Shown one piece after another: positions 1-9,955 of a stretch of DNA of 25,507 nucleotides. Location of the stretch: the NCBI GenBank assembly GCA_015039465.1, contig MU130492.1, positions 140,022-165,528 on the forward strand, in the 5' to 3' direction. The notes below the pieces were generated by a model. The model saw only the letters and a program-made list of their open reading frames with translations, was not told the DNA's origin and searched no databases. The position numbers and the translations under genes are program-made. The first letter of the stretch is position 1. Each line of letters begins with the position of its first letter. The stretch comes from Phlegmacium glaucopus. Taxonomy: Eukaryota; Basidiomycota; Agaricomycetes; Agaricales; Cortinariaceae.

Positions 1-345
1 CCGTTGAACTCAGAGTGTTCTTGAATATCAGTTGGTTGGATCCGCAACTGTTTGAAGTTTTTTGGAACTCCTTGACAATTAATGGGATGGTTGGCGGGAT
101 GACAGATATTAAAGAAGAGCTCAAAAGACCCGCGCGTATTGATGATGCCTACGTCTCCAACTTGCATTCCTTTCCTCCTATACACCTTAGGAAGACGTTT
201 GTTAGGTCCAGGAACATAAAAGGGCCATCCGTGACCCTGGTTCAGGAGGTTCCGAACATATATTGCACATTGCTTGGGAGTTTGAGACGGTATCTAAGCC
301 CAAATCGTCAATCGTCCGAGTGGGAAGACAAACCACTCTGTCTTA
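1..345 (-). pseudogene. Frameshifted 5' part of an unnamed agaricomycete protein family; continues past the left window edge
   Basis: On the minus strand, about 345 down to 269 reads a segment with the block DDLGLDTVSNSQAMC. The frame then shifts, and about 264 to 3 reads IYVRNLLNQGHG, YVPGPNKRLPKVYRRKG, GDVGIINTRG and FNICHPANHPIN. I associate this order of blocks with a widespread but uncharacterised agaricomycete family whose members usually read GDVGI(I/V)TP and FNICLPADHPIN. The join at about 262-268 lacks the bases needed to keep frame, so the copy looks inactivated. A stop codon lies just upstream, near 346, so the true exon start is unknown. The 3' half would lie outside the window. 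A 3' half of the same family lies at 4520-4970 in the opposite orientation. Family recognition is from memory and no function is known to me. Confidence 0.55.
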
Positions 346-1169
346 CAGGCCCATTGATATTGCCTTCTATTGCATAGTTTTCTTATTGAGCACGTCAATA
401 TGAAATATGAAAGTCAGATCTATACCTGACGGCTCCTTTGTCATTTTCTCCTGTTTCGCTATGTTCTTGGCTGTCTGAGCGTTTTCATCATTGACAGTTC
501 TCTTCTCTGGTTCTCGCTGCCCGGAACGATATGTTTCTGGAAGCTTCCCATCATCTACTGGTAGGTAGTTATAATTATTCTGACGGGGTCCCCAAATGTC
601 AGTTCAGTGTAATCTACGAACAAGAGGTAAGTTGATTACCGTGATGTGGTAATGGTCTCTACCAGCCGCGTTGAGCTGGCTATGTCCTATTCCAACACCT
701 CCTTTTGCAGATCCTAGCATAGACGCCCTGGAAGCCGGACCAGAAGTGCTCGCGCTAGCATACTTCATTCAATATCAACAAACTTCTATCGATGCAAAGA
801 TCGTACTTTGATACCATAGATATCGAGCTTGGGGACGATGTAGTCTTGGGACCGGGGCATCCTTTTACTGTTGGGATCTGGCCAAGATTCCTTCTCTGAA
901 CTTGGCGCACAGGAATCTTGGAATGTTGATTAGGACGCTGTAGATGGATGAGTTTATATCCATTCATATGCGAGATGTACAGTACTAACCATTTTGGCAA
1001 CATCTGGTTGGGACATTGTTGAGAAATATTTGCAGAAAACGAGAAGGTCTCTATGGGAAACCCAGGAAGATAGGAAGGGATGGCAATTGGTCGGGAGCTG
1101 CAAGGCGGTTTATATAGTACTATTTCGTGGGAGAGATCATTCAATGATATCTCCTCATCAGCAAACCCG
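346..1169. other. Stretch without a supportable gene; possible decayed exons on the minus strand
   Basis: No convincing complete gene is visible. Two short minus-strand readings could be remnants of upstream exons of the fragment at 1-345. One begins at an ATG near 860 and contains RSQDYIVPKLDIYGIK followed by a GTACGA donor-like site. The other, between about 565 and 400, is a charged open stretch. Neither can be joined to the downstream fragment in frame with consensus splice sites, so no gene is called. Confidence 0.3.
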
Positions 1170-1651
1170 GGCCCTGCTATGGACCACTATGTAATGCTCT
1201 ATAGCACCATAGTGCCATAGCATGGGTCCCTATTTCTGTAGTGTCCAGCAGACACTATATAGCACTACATAGCATCACATAGGGACTTCATAGCACTCTG
1301 TAGTAGCTCCTTATAATTCCATAGTACTCTGTACTGAGCTCAGATAGTATTGGTTTATTTTTTTCCGGGTTATTTCTGGAACCATTTTCTTACTCAAAGC
1401 CAAGTACTTGAAAAAAAAAACTCTATGTATATTGTCCAACTACCTACAATGTACATTGTCTAATTACACATGTTACCCAATAAATAAAAATAAAAATAAT
1501 GATACCCTGGTACTCGTCATCCTCATCTGCAAGATGTGGGATACCTACGTGTTTCGGTCTTTTATCAGCATTCGGTCGCAAGAACAAGTAAGCCGGACGT
1601 ACCCATAATGGTCGGTGAACGACGACGGAGTGTTTCCTTGACGCAACTTGA

Positions 1652-1870
1652 AGTATGTGTTGACGTAGGACATACATCGTCATCATCGTATGTTGTGGTA
1701 CGTCGTGGTAGGTTGTTGTATGTCGTGGTAGGTTGTGGTAGGTCGTCTCGTTGTGGTAGGTCGTCTCATTGTGGTTGGCCAGCGTCGCCGCGAGTATGTG
1801 TTGATGTAGGATGTACATCGTCGTCATCCTACGTCGTGGTATGTCGCGGTATGTCGTTGTATGTCGTCCA
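1652..1870. repeat. Degenerate GTCGTGGTA-type minisatellite with a duplicated block of about 141 bp
   Basis: Short units of the type GTCGTGGTA and GGTTGTGGTAG repeat many times. A longer block starting AGTATGTGTTGACGTAGG at 1652 recurs, with a few changes, as AGTATGTGTTGATGTAGG at about 1793, followed in both cases by ACATCGTC(A/G)TCATC. This indicates duplication of a unit of about 141 bp. Open frames across it on both strands are repeat artefacts. Confidence 0.65.
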
Positions 1871-2104
1871 TTGCTTATCGTAGCTTTGATGTTGCCAACA
1901 ATGTGGAGTGTAGTTAATAAAGAAAAATAAAAAAGAAAAAAAAAGACGCATCTTCGTCATTGCTGTTCCCATTGTCAGAGTAGTGCGTAGTAAGAACTCT
2001 GTTGAGGGGGGGTTGCCGTCGTCAGTGCCATGGCCTAAGAAAGAAAAAAAAAACCAAAGTAAGGTATTTACCGTTGTCGCGTTCATGGGTCGTCGTTGTC
2101 CAAG

Positions 2105-2170
2105 GTGACGTGGCAGGTGGAAGTGGTGATCTGTTGTGACCTGGTGATGTGGTGATGTGGTGACGTTGTT
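2105..2170. repeat. GGTGATGTG-type short tandem repeat
   Basis: The sequence around 2128-2165 repeats GTGATGTG/GGTGATGT several times within a wider GT-rich context (GGTGACG, GTGGTGAT). It resembles the composition of the minisatellite at 1652-1870. Confidence 0.5.
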
Positions 2171-2380
2171 GAATGTTTGCAAGGTTTAGGGCTGGGCTGT
2201 TGAACTTAAAAGAAATGAGAAAAAAAAAATGAAGCTTACATAAACCAGGTATGGTAACAGCTACAAAGTATTGTGTAGTCCAGTGTAGTCCCGTGTTATC
2301 GCTACAGAGCAACACCAGCTGTCTATATAGTACTAGACAACGCTCCCACACTATGGGATGCTATAGGGCTTAGCCCATTT

Positions 2381-3080
2381 GTTATGGCGTGTTATGATTA
2401 AAAATCGGAGTTTGCTGATGCTGGCAGTACTTGACGGCCAGATAGAGTTAGTTATGTCGACACGTGTATCATGAATGCTCTGCTATCATGCCAGTACGAG
2501 GCAGTGCCTGTAATGTGTTTACATAAAAAGAAGAGCTGAAATCGATTTTTGTAAGTATATTTCTTTGATCTGTCTAACAACTCTCACTGCCCCAACTGCC
2601 TAAGAGGTGAATTTCTTCCTGGAGAGCTCACATGAAGTCTCTAGTCTGTTTTCATCTGCAGAGTTTGCCTCAGCCTCACAGTTCATGTCACAGATAAGAC
2701 CCCGGACCGATTTTTGACTTGACAAGTTCTGATGATCATAAAAGTAAGATCAAAAGAACCGTACTAGGATTCTAATCTACGATCATTCTTCATTCTTCAC
2801 TGCGACCATCCCTCATTATGGTAGAGAAGGTTACAATGGCCCACAACCCTAGTATTATGTCGACGAAGTCGACCGCTAGTCCTGCAAAAGTTTATCCTAA
2901 AATGTGAAATATGTCAGATATAAGAATGTCAATCTGTCGATGTTCTAACTTTAAGCGAGCATCCTAGTGAACCAGGATTTCATCTCTTATGGTAAGAACA
3001 GGGCTGCGGGGGAAGCGAATCCAGTTTGGACTAACCCACAGAATGTCGACCCTCCCCGATTCGCAGGTAACCAAGCCTTC
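2381..3080. other. Intergenic stretch, nothing recognised
   Basis: No domain, RNA gene or clear repeat was recognised here. The right end leads into the TATA-like box at 3088. Confidence 0.5.
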
Positions 3081-3087
3081 TAACACA

Positions 3088-3093
3088 TATAAA
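3088..3093 (+). promoter_or_regulatory. TATA-like box of the coiled-coil gene
   Basis: TATAAA lies 63 nt upstream of the ATG at 3156. An earlier in-frame ATG at 3093 overlaps this box, which argues for 3156 as the real start. Confidence 0.45.
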
Positions 3094-3155
3094 TGGTCCG
3101 AAATCAGGTCACTTGTTTCCTCGTCTTTCCTACCAGTGGCCTCCTAACAATCACC

Positions 3156-3805
3156 ATGTTCGATGGCCAGCCAGGCCAGGGGTATCCCAACGACCTTAAT
3201 GACACCCAGCAAGGCAACTTAAATCACAACAATAGGATGGTCAATGAACAACCGTCAGATAGTCTATCAATAATCGGCCAAGCTTCAAGAGACATGCTCT
3301 TTTGCTCACAAAACATGGCTTTTATAAGCCTTTTTGAGGAGAATATACAACTGAAAGCTGAATTAGAAGCACAAAGGTATGTTTTCAGCCTTTTTTACAT
3401 GTATATATGCTCACAATAATACATATAAGACGACTTCTAGCCCACCTGATGGAGAAAGATAAAGCTTCTGTCGCTCAGCGTTCCTTGTACTCATCTTCTT
3501 CCTCTCATCCTTCCTCTTCCTCCAAATATCGACATTCCTCCGCTATTACTGCGCTGCCAGATTCTCGACTCATTATTCCTCAATCTTCACCGCAAGAAAA
3601 TAAAATTATAGTTGATAATGCTCATCTATCAGCCATGGGGAAAGGAGCAAGAGAGCTGTGGGATGTCCCCGAGATCAATGAGCCTGAGCCGGTTGCCACC
3701 CTGGAGAACCCTGCCTCGAAAGCTGCCAGATTGAAGGTTGGCCGCCGTCTCTCAGCCCGTGTTGGTGACCTGTTCAAACACAAACCGGAGCCACAAGGTC
3801 GATGA
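3156..3805 (+). CDS. Uncharacterised 198-aa protein with a short coiled coil and a Ser-rich linker
   Basis: Two exons, 3156-3376 and 3430-3805, join across an intron with a GTATGT donor and a TATAAG acceptor and keep frame, giving 198 residues. The start is the ATG at 3156, in good context (TCACCATG) and placed well after a TATA-like box. Residues about 1-45 are polar. Around the splice junction (residues 58-85) the pattern LFEENIQLKAELEAQR, then LLAHLMEK, suggests a short coiled coil. A serine tract (SLYSSSSSHPSSSSKY) follows. The tail is basic (KAARLKVGRRLSARVGDLFKHK). No catalytic motif, signal peptide or membrane segment is visible. I do not recognise the family. The coiled coil suggests a self-associating or partner-binding protein, but this is only inference. 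The sequence just after the stop codon repeats part of the C-terminal coding region. Confidence 0.55.
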
Positions 3806-3875
3806 ACATCCCCAAGATCAATGAGCCTGAGTTGCCCCTCTGGAGAACCCCTGGGGTTGGAAGCTGCCAAAGCTG
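3661..3875 (+). repeat. Tandem partial duplication across the 3' end of the coiled-coil gene
   Basis: The coding block at about 3662-3735 (GAGATCAATGAGCCTGAG, then CTGGAGAACCC and GAAGCTGCCA-like sequence) recurs at about 3803-3875 as AAGATCAATGAGCCTGAG, CTGGAGAACCCC and GGAAGCTGCCAAAG. The offset is about 140 bp. The second copy lies beyond the stop codon at 3803-3805. Confidence 0.6.
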
Positions 3876-4519
3876 GGGAGGAGTTGCTGCTCCCGTTGCT
3901 GAAGCCGTTACTTGAATTTCTTCCGCACGATCCTTGTACTGTCACAACTTCTCTAATGCTTCTTCTACTACCTATCTCTTGACCACCTTGCATATTTCAT
4001 GGCTTCATATCGTTTAACAAATCTTTCGTCTTCCCGCTTGTGATACGCTCTTTGTGATTTCTTTATGCCTAGCCACACTTGTCTATGAAGGCTGTCGTGG
4101 CAGATGCACGTGGCATGTACGAGCTCAAATTTTTCTTCGGCATTTGCTGTCCACATCTTATAATGGCATGTTTCTAGATTCATTAACTATGACTTATGAG
4201 GACGAATACTTTCTGAGCGTAGATATTGGCCTCATAACGGTCTGGGAGTGGATATACCCCGAATGCAAGAAGTCGGTGTTTCCCGGCTAAGGCACCGTGA
4301 GGGCCCCCGAAAAAAAGCCGTTTGGTAAAAGAACGATTTCCATAAATGGAACTCGTAATCACAGAATATATTGAATACTGGTCAACCCAATATCAAAGGC
4401 GGCTCTTTCCGACTTGTCCGAGCATGCGAGAAATGAAACTACGTCATTTGCATTGGCAACGTTGGCATTTTCAATGATTCTCCTTTCTCTTCAATGTATG
4501 CCTTCCTCACAATGACCCA
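3876..4519. other. Stretch without a supportable gene, upstream of the family fragment
   Basis: Nothing recognisable is seen. The missing 5' half of the family fragment at 4520 might be expected here, but none of its N-terminal blocks (GDVGII, FNIC, HPIN) can be read in any plus-strand frame. A TGACCCAG acceptor-like site directly precedes 4520. Confidence 0.4.
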
Positions 4520-4970
4520 GTGAATCCATGGGTATTACATAACGTCGCCAACTGGTATAAGTTTGTCAATGGTCCTCGTGGGCATGAAGCTAAGAACGGC
4601 GACGTACGCCTTGTTGGTTTTGGTAAGACTACGTCCTGGGGTATCGCAACTTTTGGCAATCACACAGAACAAGATAAATGCTGCCTTAAATTCGGTCCTA
4701 CGGATCGAGCAGGTTTGACGACCTCTGCTAGCACTTACGCATGGGAATACTCTGGAATTGCCGACGTCAGTGTAGGACCTAACTCAAGCGAGAATGGTGA
4801 GTTGAAGAGGGACAATGATCCTCCAGATATCCAATTCGAGAACCAATGCCTTTTTGTGCACACTTTTGAATGTAACTCTTTCGGATGATGTCTGGGTAGA
4901 TATACACTCTAGTTTGGGTTCTGTTCATGTTGATCTCCAACACAGTGACTATCCTTATGTCAAAGAATAA
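4520..4970 (+). pseudogene. Frameshifted 3' half of the same unnamed agaricomycete family
   Basis: From 4520 the plus strand reads NVANWYKFVNGPRGHEAKNG, DVRLV, KTTSWGIATFGN, YAWEYSGIADVSVGPNSSE, LKRDNDPPDIQFENQCLF and VHT. These blocks match the C-terminal half of the family whose N-terminal half is at 1-345. The open frame stops at 4886-4888 after an unrelated tail. Shifting by one base at about 4863-4867, where there is a run of four T, restores the expected family ending LNVTLSDDVWVDIHSSLGSV and continues to a TAA at 4968-4970. I read this as a one-base insertion that breaks the gene. No 5' half is visible in this orientation. Function of the family is unknown to me. Confidence 0.6.
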
Positions 4971-5130
4971 ACTACGATTTATAGAAACTAGGAGTTGAAA
5001 AGTCCCATCACTATCACTTCTATCACGCCTAAGTGCCTCCAAAGCAGGGACTGGTTACGATTTATGTGGCACTAGAAATATTCTGTCCTTCAGCAACTCG
5101 CTCTATAAATTCGGAATATTAGACTGACCT

Positions 5131-5289
5131 TCACACGCAATGAGCGCAGCAAGTGTCCAGCACGCCGTTGCAACAAGAAGCACATTTAGCAAGTCTCTTT
5201 TCCAAGGGCTCTGTGGTGGGCGTGGCGATGACTGTCGCTGCCATGATGGCAACGGCAATAAGGGTTGTGAACAGAGAGTTAAATTGCAT
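5131..5289 (-). CDS. Small secreted cysteine-rich peptide precursor (52 aa)
   Basis: The minus-strand ORF from the ATG at 5289 to the TGA at 5133-5131 encodes 52 residues with the layout of a secreted peptide. Residues 1-22 are a signal peptide (MQFN, then a hydrophobic core LFTTLIAVAIMAATVIA, with cleavage plausible after ATVIA or ATP). A short acidic propeptide ends in LEKR at residues 29-32, a typical Kex2 processing site. The mature part, about 20 residues from L33, is LAKCASCCNGVLDTCCAHCV, with six cysteines in the pattern C-x2-CC-x6-CC-x2-C. That would allow three disulfides. A TATAAAA box lies 66 nt upstream. An in-frame ATG on this strand further upstream near 5438 is less likely because it precedes the TATA box and would bury the signal peptide. 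The specific family is not recognised. Small secreted peptides of this kind act as effectors, defence peptides or signals in fungi, but no role can be assigned here. Confidence 0.65.
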   Translation of the reverse strand: MQFNSLFTTLIAVAIMAATVIATPTTEPLEKRLAKCASCCNGVLDTCCAHCV

Positions 5290-5354
5290 TGCAGCTTTGA
5301 AATTTGTAGCTTGAAGGATTGGGGGGAATAACTCAGAGTAGAATGAGTAGGATA

Positions 5355-5361
5355 TTTTATA
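5355..5361 (-). promoter_or_regulatory. TATA-like box of the small secreted peptide gene
   Basis: TATAAAA on the minus strand, 66 nt upstream of the ATG at 5289. Confidence 0.5.
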
Positions 5362-7005
5362 CCTTTTACAAGTCTCAGACTCTCAGGGTCAGAGGCTACA
5401 GACTCGGAGATGACTTGATGACAGCCAGCGCTGCACATGTCCCGCTGAATGTAGAGAAGTGCGGCCGCTGAAGAGTTTCCTTTTCTTTCAGCGCTTCGAA
5501 TGCGATTCGTGTGTCAATTTGGCTCTGATCACCTAAGAATTTTCGACAAGACTTCGTCGAAACCGAGTCTCTAGTTCTACACGTGATCGCCGCTTGTTAG
5601 TCTTTTGGTGGTGACATGGGAAACGCCAAGCACAAGCATGGAATCTCGAGAGCCTATAGGCAGATTTTACAGGAGACTTTACTATCACAATGCTTAATTC
5701 ATCACTTTGCGTCGTCAAAAAGTCTACCTTTAGCCAAAATGTAGTCTAATAATCACGATGCATGATTGCCCTTCCCCTGTATTTTTACATGCAACGAAGT
5801 TTCAAGTATCATTTCCAAATATGTTTTGTTCTCCGAGTTTTATATTGATTCAGAGGAGCGCCTCAAAATCTCAACGGCCATAGAACAAGACCACGTTCAG
5901 GCACAATAAATCCGCATATCGATGCCAGAGCATACGCCTAACATCAGCCATGAGGACTGTAGCAATGATAATGATCTCCACATATGGCTTTCGTGGATGA
6001 AAATTACCTGTTTGGTAAAGGTCCGACAGGTACACTACACTGATGCTCAGCCCTAATTTTCATCTCACCCTTGCCACATTGACATTTCTTTTCGTATTAA
6101 ATTTTTGTATTTATAGTCTCCTATTTTTGTATTCTCACTGGTGCAGCTTTCCCAATTCGAAATTCCAGGCCGCGCCAGAGAGCTTTGGCGACCAATGGAA
6201 AAAATAAATTCTTCTTTGATCCCAAAATCCCTGCCGCCCGCTTGATTATATTTTTTTTTTCTTTTCACTATTTTCGCTCTTTTGTTTTCTCACCAAGCTA
6301 AACATAGATTGGTGCACGCGGTGTACTGGCAACAGCCTGTGACAGCAACTAAATGAGAGGGTACCGGTCTTAGCTATGGGCGGACGGAGGTGGGTGTGGG
6401 GCGCCGAGCCAGGGACGTTGGATGCAACAGAAAAACCATTTGTGGATTACAGCTTGGAAGCCTTGGCGCCGATTCGAAGATTCAGTTCGCGCCTGTGTTT
6501 GGTGTAAACAATCTGCTTTTAGTACAGATGACGTGGTTGCTATTACGTGCCTCACTCTTCTTGCTCGCAGTGCCCCTCCTCTGAATACAATGACTATGTC
6601 ATAGCAATATGCAATGGTCAACGTCTGTAACATGCTTTCTTGCAACGGTCTTCCGATCCCGACGGATTGCTCCATCATTGGCCCCACATTGGCCTCCAAT
6701 TCAAGTTCGTCATATCTACTTACTCTCTCTACCGGAAAGGTGTAACGAAGGCGCTGACTTGAAATTTTCGAAAAGGTCTAGCATTTTTGCAGGTGGTAGT
6801 CAGCAGTGGTAGTCAGCAGGATGTTGTATAACCGGGGTCCGTGAGTTAATTGCTCTTCCTTGGATCCTTAACACGTTCTCCCACTCGTCGAGCGTCACAT
6901 TTGCCGTTCTTATCAAGTTCACTTTATTTACTTTTACGGGTGTTTCGCTCATTGATGGTATGGATAGGATCTTGAGATGGGAAATTGTAATTTTTTTTTC
7001 AATAG
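5362..7005. other. Intergenic stretch of 1.6 kb, nothing recognised
   Basis: Short open frames occur on both strands (for example 6370-6699 minus, with a mirror-frame partner on the plus strand), but none shows a domain, a splice-consistent continuation or a signal peptide. The rest is AT-rich sequence with a T-run at 6249-6261. Confidence 0.45.
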
Positions 7006-7013
7006 TATATAAG
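7006..7013 (+). promoter_or_regulatory. TATA box of the terpene cyclase gene
   Basis: TATATAAG, 78 nt upstream of the chosen ATG at 7091. Confidence 0.55.
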
Positions 7014-7090
7014 GCTTGAAACTCATCGAGTCAAGAACGACAACAACTTTTGAAGCTTGAAGTTTGAAGCATTCTACAATTTCTACTACG

Positions 7091-8300
7091 ATGTTCAGTC
7101 TTATCCAACTTCCCAATATACACTGGATACCAAAGGACTTGATCCCTCCCCGAGCGCCTAGTCAATTTGCATTAGATACGATACAAGAAAAGGTAGGATT
7201 TATCCTTCTAATACGCCATAACTTCTGCTTAATGTCTGAGTTATCAAAATAGGAAAAAGCCCGGGCAACCCCCGATGATATTCGAGGTGTTATCACAGAA
7301 CTACTATCTCAATGCGACATCACCTACTACCGAACGCCATACGCTCAAGAACTTCATGATGCATGCATTGAGGAATGCAAGCTCAAAAATTACCCCATCG
7401 ACAACGAACTCTATGGAAGGGCTTCGATCTTGGATTTTATTCCTTGTGGTGTTGTTATCGCCTCTGCAGCATACGGACATATCAAAAAACTACCGATTCT
7501 GGTGTACATCTCCCTTTATACTGCATTTCTCACATGGGTAGACGACGCATATACTGGGCACGTTAGAGGGGTGGATGTTTTCAATGAACGCTTTATTACC
7601 GGCGAGAAACAAGAAAATGAAGGCTTGGATGGACTTGCTCGACTCCTTCGCGAGACCAGCCTCCATTACTACGGTGTTCAAGCTAACATCATTTTAACCT
7701 CGAGCTTGAACTTCATGACCTCGACTATTTTGGAATTTGAGACTAAAGGGATGCCGGTCAGTTCTTTTGAATGGGATGAATTATATTAGAGTGAAAAACC
7801 TAAAACCTTATCTCCACAGCTTTCACCAGATGCCAAGTCCTATACGACCTTTCTGCGCGTCATGACGGGGATTTGTGAAGCCTATGGAATCTTCGCTTTT
7901 CCCCCCGAGGTCCCAGTGATAGATTACATTCAGGCAATCCCAGAAATCTGCCTGAGCATCAATTATTTCAAGTAAGGCCCAGATTCCCCTCGGATAACGC
8001 TTATTGGTGATAATCTAATACCCACTTCAATTTAGTGATGTGATGTCTTTCTATAAAGAGGAGTTGATAAAAGGAGAAATTGGAAATTTCATTACCAATG
8101 AGTCGGACAAGAGAGGCGAAAGGAAGCTTCTTGTCTTTAAAGCGCTCGCGCATGACCTTTCTATTTGTGTATCAAGAATCACAAACATCCTAGAAGGTCG
8201 TTCCGAGGCGAAGACTGCCTTCCGGTGCTTCGTAGCTGGATATGTGTCGTTTCATGCTTCCTACAATGTACGGTACCACCTCGACGATCTGTTCCCCTAG
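7091..8300 (+). CDS. TRI5-like (trichodiene synthase family) sesquiterpene cyclase
   Basis: Class I terpene cyclase expected to ionise farnesyl diphosphate with Mg2+ and cyclise it to a sesquiterpene in the cytosol. Four exons (7091-7192, 7253-7756, 7820-7971, 8036-8300) splice in frame to 340 residues, in the size range of basidiomycete TRI5-like enzymes. The chosen ATG follows a TATA box and sits 27 nt inside a slightly longer open frame. The Asp-rich motif is TWVDDAYTG, with D131 and D132, in the family position after YTAFL. The second metal site (NSE) is NDVMSFYKEE at residues 253-262, with N253, S257 and E261 present. It is interrupted by intron 3 within the N253 codon. A diphosphate-sensing Arg-Tyr pair is R332-Y333 near the C-terminus. 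The block FNERFITGEKQ following the Asp motif is typical of the family. The third acidic position of DDxxD is T135 here. No signal peptide, as expected. A GMC oxidoreductase lies downstream. The product cannot be predicted. Confidence 0.93.
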
Positions 8301-9912
8301 GTAGAAGTGTTTGTAAATACTTTTCTTATAGCGGGCATCCCTCTCTCCTTTTCTTATCTCATTCAACCCCTTTATTGTACTTAGGGTATATATGACTCGT
8401 CAACGAAATTAGATGTACAGAAACGTTACAATTTGGGAACTGTCTTTGAAGTATATGTTATATTATTAACCTGTGTTAAAAATCTTCCACAGAGTTTGAT
8501 CCTTGGTTTATTAGAAAATCATTACGAAAGCGGCAATAAATATTTTAGAGAGAAAGAGAGAGAGAGTATTGTATTTACATAAGGAAAGTGGGAAGTTACA
8601 ATGCGTTGACACTATGTAGAAGACTCTAAAACGAATGGTACATAGTTATCTAGACTGGTTTTCGGAATGTTATCAAGTTGACCAGGTAAAGCCGTTGATG
8701 GGAACCTAGAGTTTATAAATAGATTAGATGATTTGGCGACATGCACTGACAATGAATTATTACGTATCTGCGGTGACATAATACTCATCGGACATCGTCA
8801 TCGTCATTCTTGCGTCATCCAGTCCTGCAGGGGTGGTTCTCTCGACAGGTAGCACAGATCATGTCTTGGAAATTCAGGGCTTCAAGTTGCTTCTCGTAAT
8901 GTCTACATGGTTTATACGGCAGCGGTTCATCACAAAGTTTTCATGTGGGTAGGTGAGGCAATGCAGCCATGCTCACAGTTTTGTGGAAGTGGGTCTAAGA
9001 CTTAAGTGGGTCTCTTTGGACCATAAGGAATGAGAAAGAAAAAACCAAAATTGGGATCTCTATTTCGGCAATTGTGGTGGTGTCAAAGTGAGCGGCACCA
9101 TAGAACCAGCATGCTTATATCTACCTGACAGGTTATCTTATCTCATCAAAAGAGATTTTCTTTCTGTGATGGTGGATATAAGCCTGTGGTATCATGTGTC
9201 GCATATTTAGCTAGATTCCTTTAAAAGAGTCCAAAGTTTCCTTAGAGGTATCCTTTAAGATGTTTTTGAGTGTTTAGACATAGAAATAGGTGTAAAAACC
9301 AATGTACTTCGTTAGTGGCACCTTTGTTTTGGCCGAATGAAAAAAATATGGCCGCGGCTAAGCTCTACTAGGTATATTTCTAAGGGTTCCTTGCGACCCG
9401 ACGTGTGGATTTGCCTTCCCTGCAAGTGCCATTAGACCCTTCGTGGTCCAATCGTGGAATAAAAGAGGATTGTACTAGATCACGTAACGTTCCAGCATCG
9501 CCCTTAGGATGAACTTTGAAGCTCCTTCGCGCGATACGAGCGTGCTGGTGGGAGCCTGGTTCACTTTTGCGATTTTGGAAATGACCTTTCATTATCCAGG
9601 GTCGTAATGAACGTAAAAACTCATACCTATTTTTAAATTTTAAATGACTGACCTTTTGATTTACGGACCTGGGATGTGGACGTCGTCGGAAGTACCAAAA
9701 ATAGACGAGTTCGTGACGCTGGACCCTGGTTTAGACAGATAAGATAGGGAGAGAGAGACGAGAGCAAGGTTCAAGTTGGCCCTGATAACCGCAATGTCAG
9801 CGTTTTACATAATGCTGACGTCGCTGAGGCCAGTAAGATAAAAAGTAAAAATAAAAAGTTACGGAAAGTGTTATGGGCAGGGTTCCATGAGAAATTAGAT
9901 GAACAAAGGGTG
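8301..9912. other. Intergenic stretch of 1.6 kb between cyclase and oxidoreductase
   Basis: No further biosynthetic gene was recognised. An AG-rich simple repeat lies at about 8549-8567. A short minus-strand open frame (9592-9380) has no recognisable domain. The stretch contains the 3' end of the cyclase transcript and the promoter of the oxidoreductase. Confidence 0.45.
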
Positions 9913-9919
9913 TATAAAA
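9913..9919 (+). promoter_or_regulatory. TATA box of the GMC oxidoreductase gene
   Basis: TATAAAA, 43 nt upstream of the ATG at 9956. Confidence 0.55.
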
Positions 9920-9955
9920 GCTCTTTAACCTAATGCAAGTCCTTATCCTATAAGC

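Larger units (their letters stand above)
1173..2380. repeat. Repeat-rich block with CTATAG/CCATAG-type motifs at both ends; possible decayed non-autonomous element
   Basis: The left side (1173-1345) repeats short motifs such as CTATAGCAC, CATAGTG and CATAGCA in both orientations. The right side (about 2265-2380) has CTATATAG, CACTATGGGATG and CTATAGGGC. The outermost sequences, GCCCTGCTATGG on the left and ATGCTATAGGGC on the right, are loosely inverted. Dense short subterminal repeats of this kind occur at ends of hAT-like and other cut-and-paste elements. I found no matching target-site duplication and no transposase, so the transposon reading is an inference. The interior holds GT-rich minisatellite sequence and several A-rich runs (1930-1945, 2043-2053, 2220-2229). 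Confidence 0.3.

Noticed and set aside
15..377. Plus-strand open frame of 120 codons
   Set aside because: The opposite strand carries the recognisable family blocks (GDVGII, FNIC, HPIN), so this is an antisense shadow.
1444..2182. Overlapping open frames on both strands in the GT-rich block
   Set aside because: Their translations are simple-sequence repeats (runs of HNETTYHN-like or SSSYVVV-like words) created by the minisatellite.
6370..6699. Minus-strand open frame of 109 codons
   Set aside because: No domain, signal peptide, membrane pattern or splice-supported continuation was seen.
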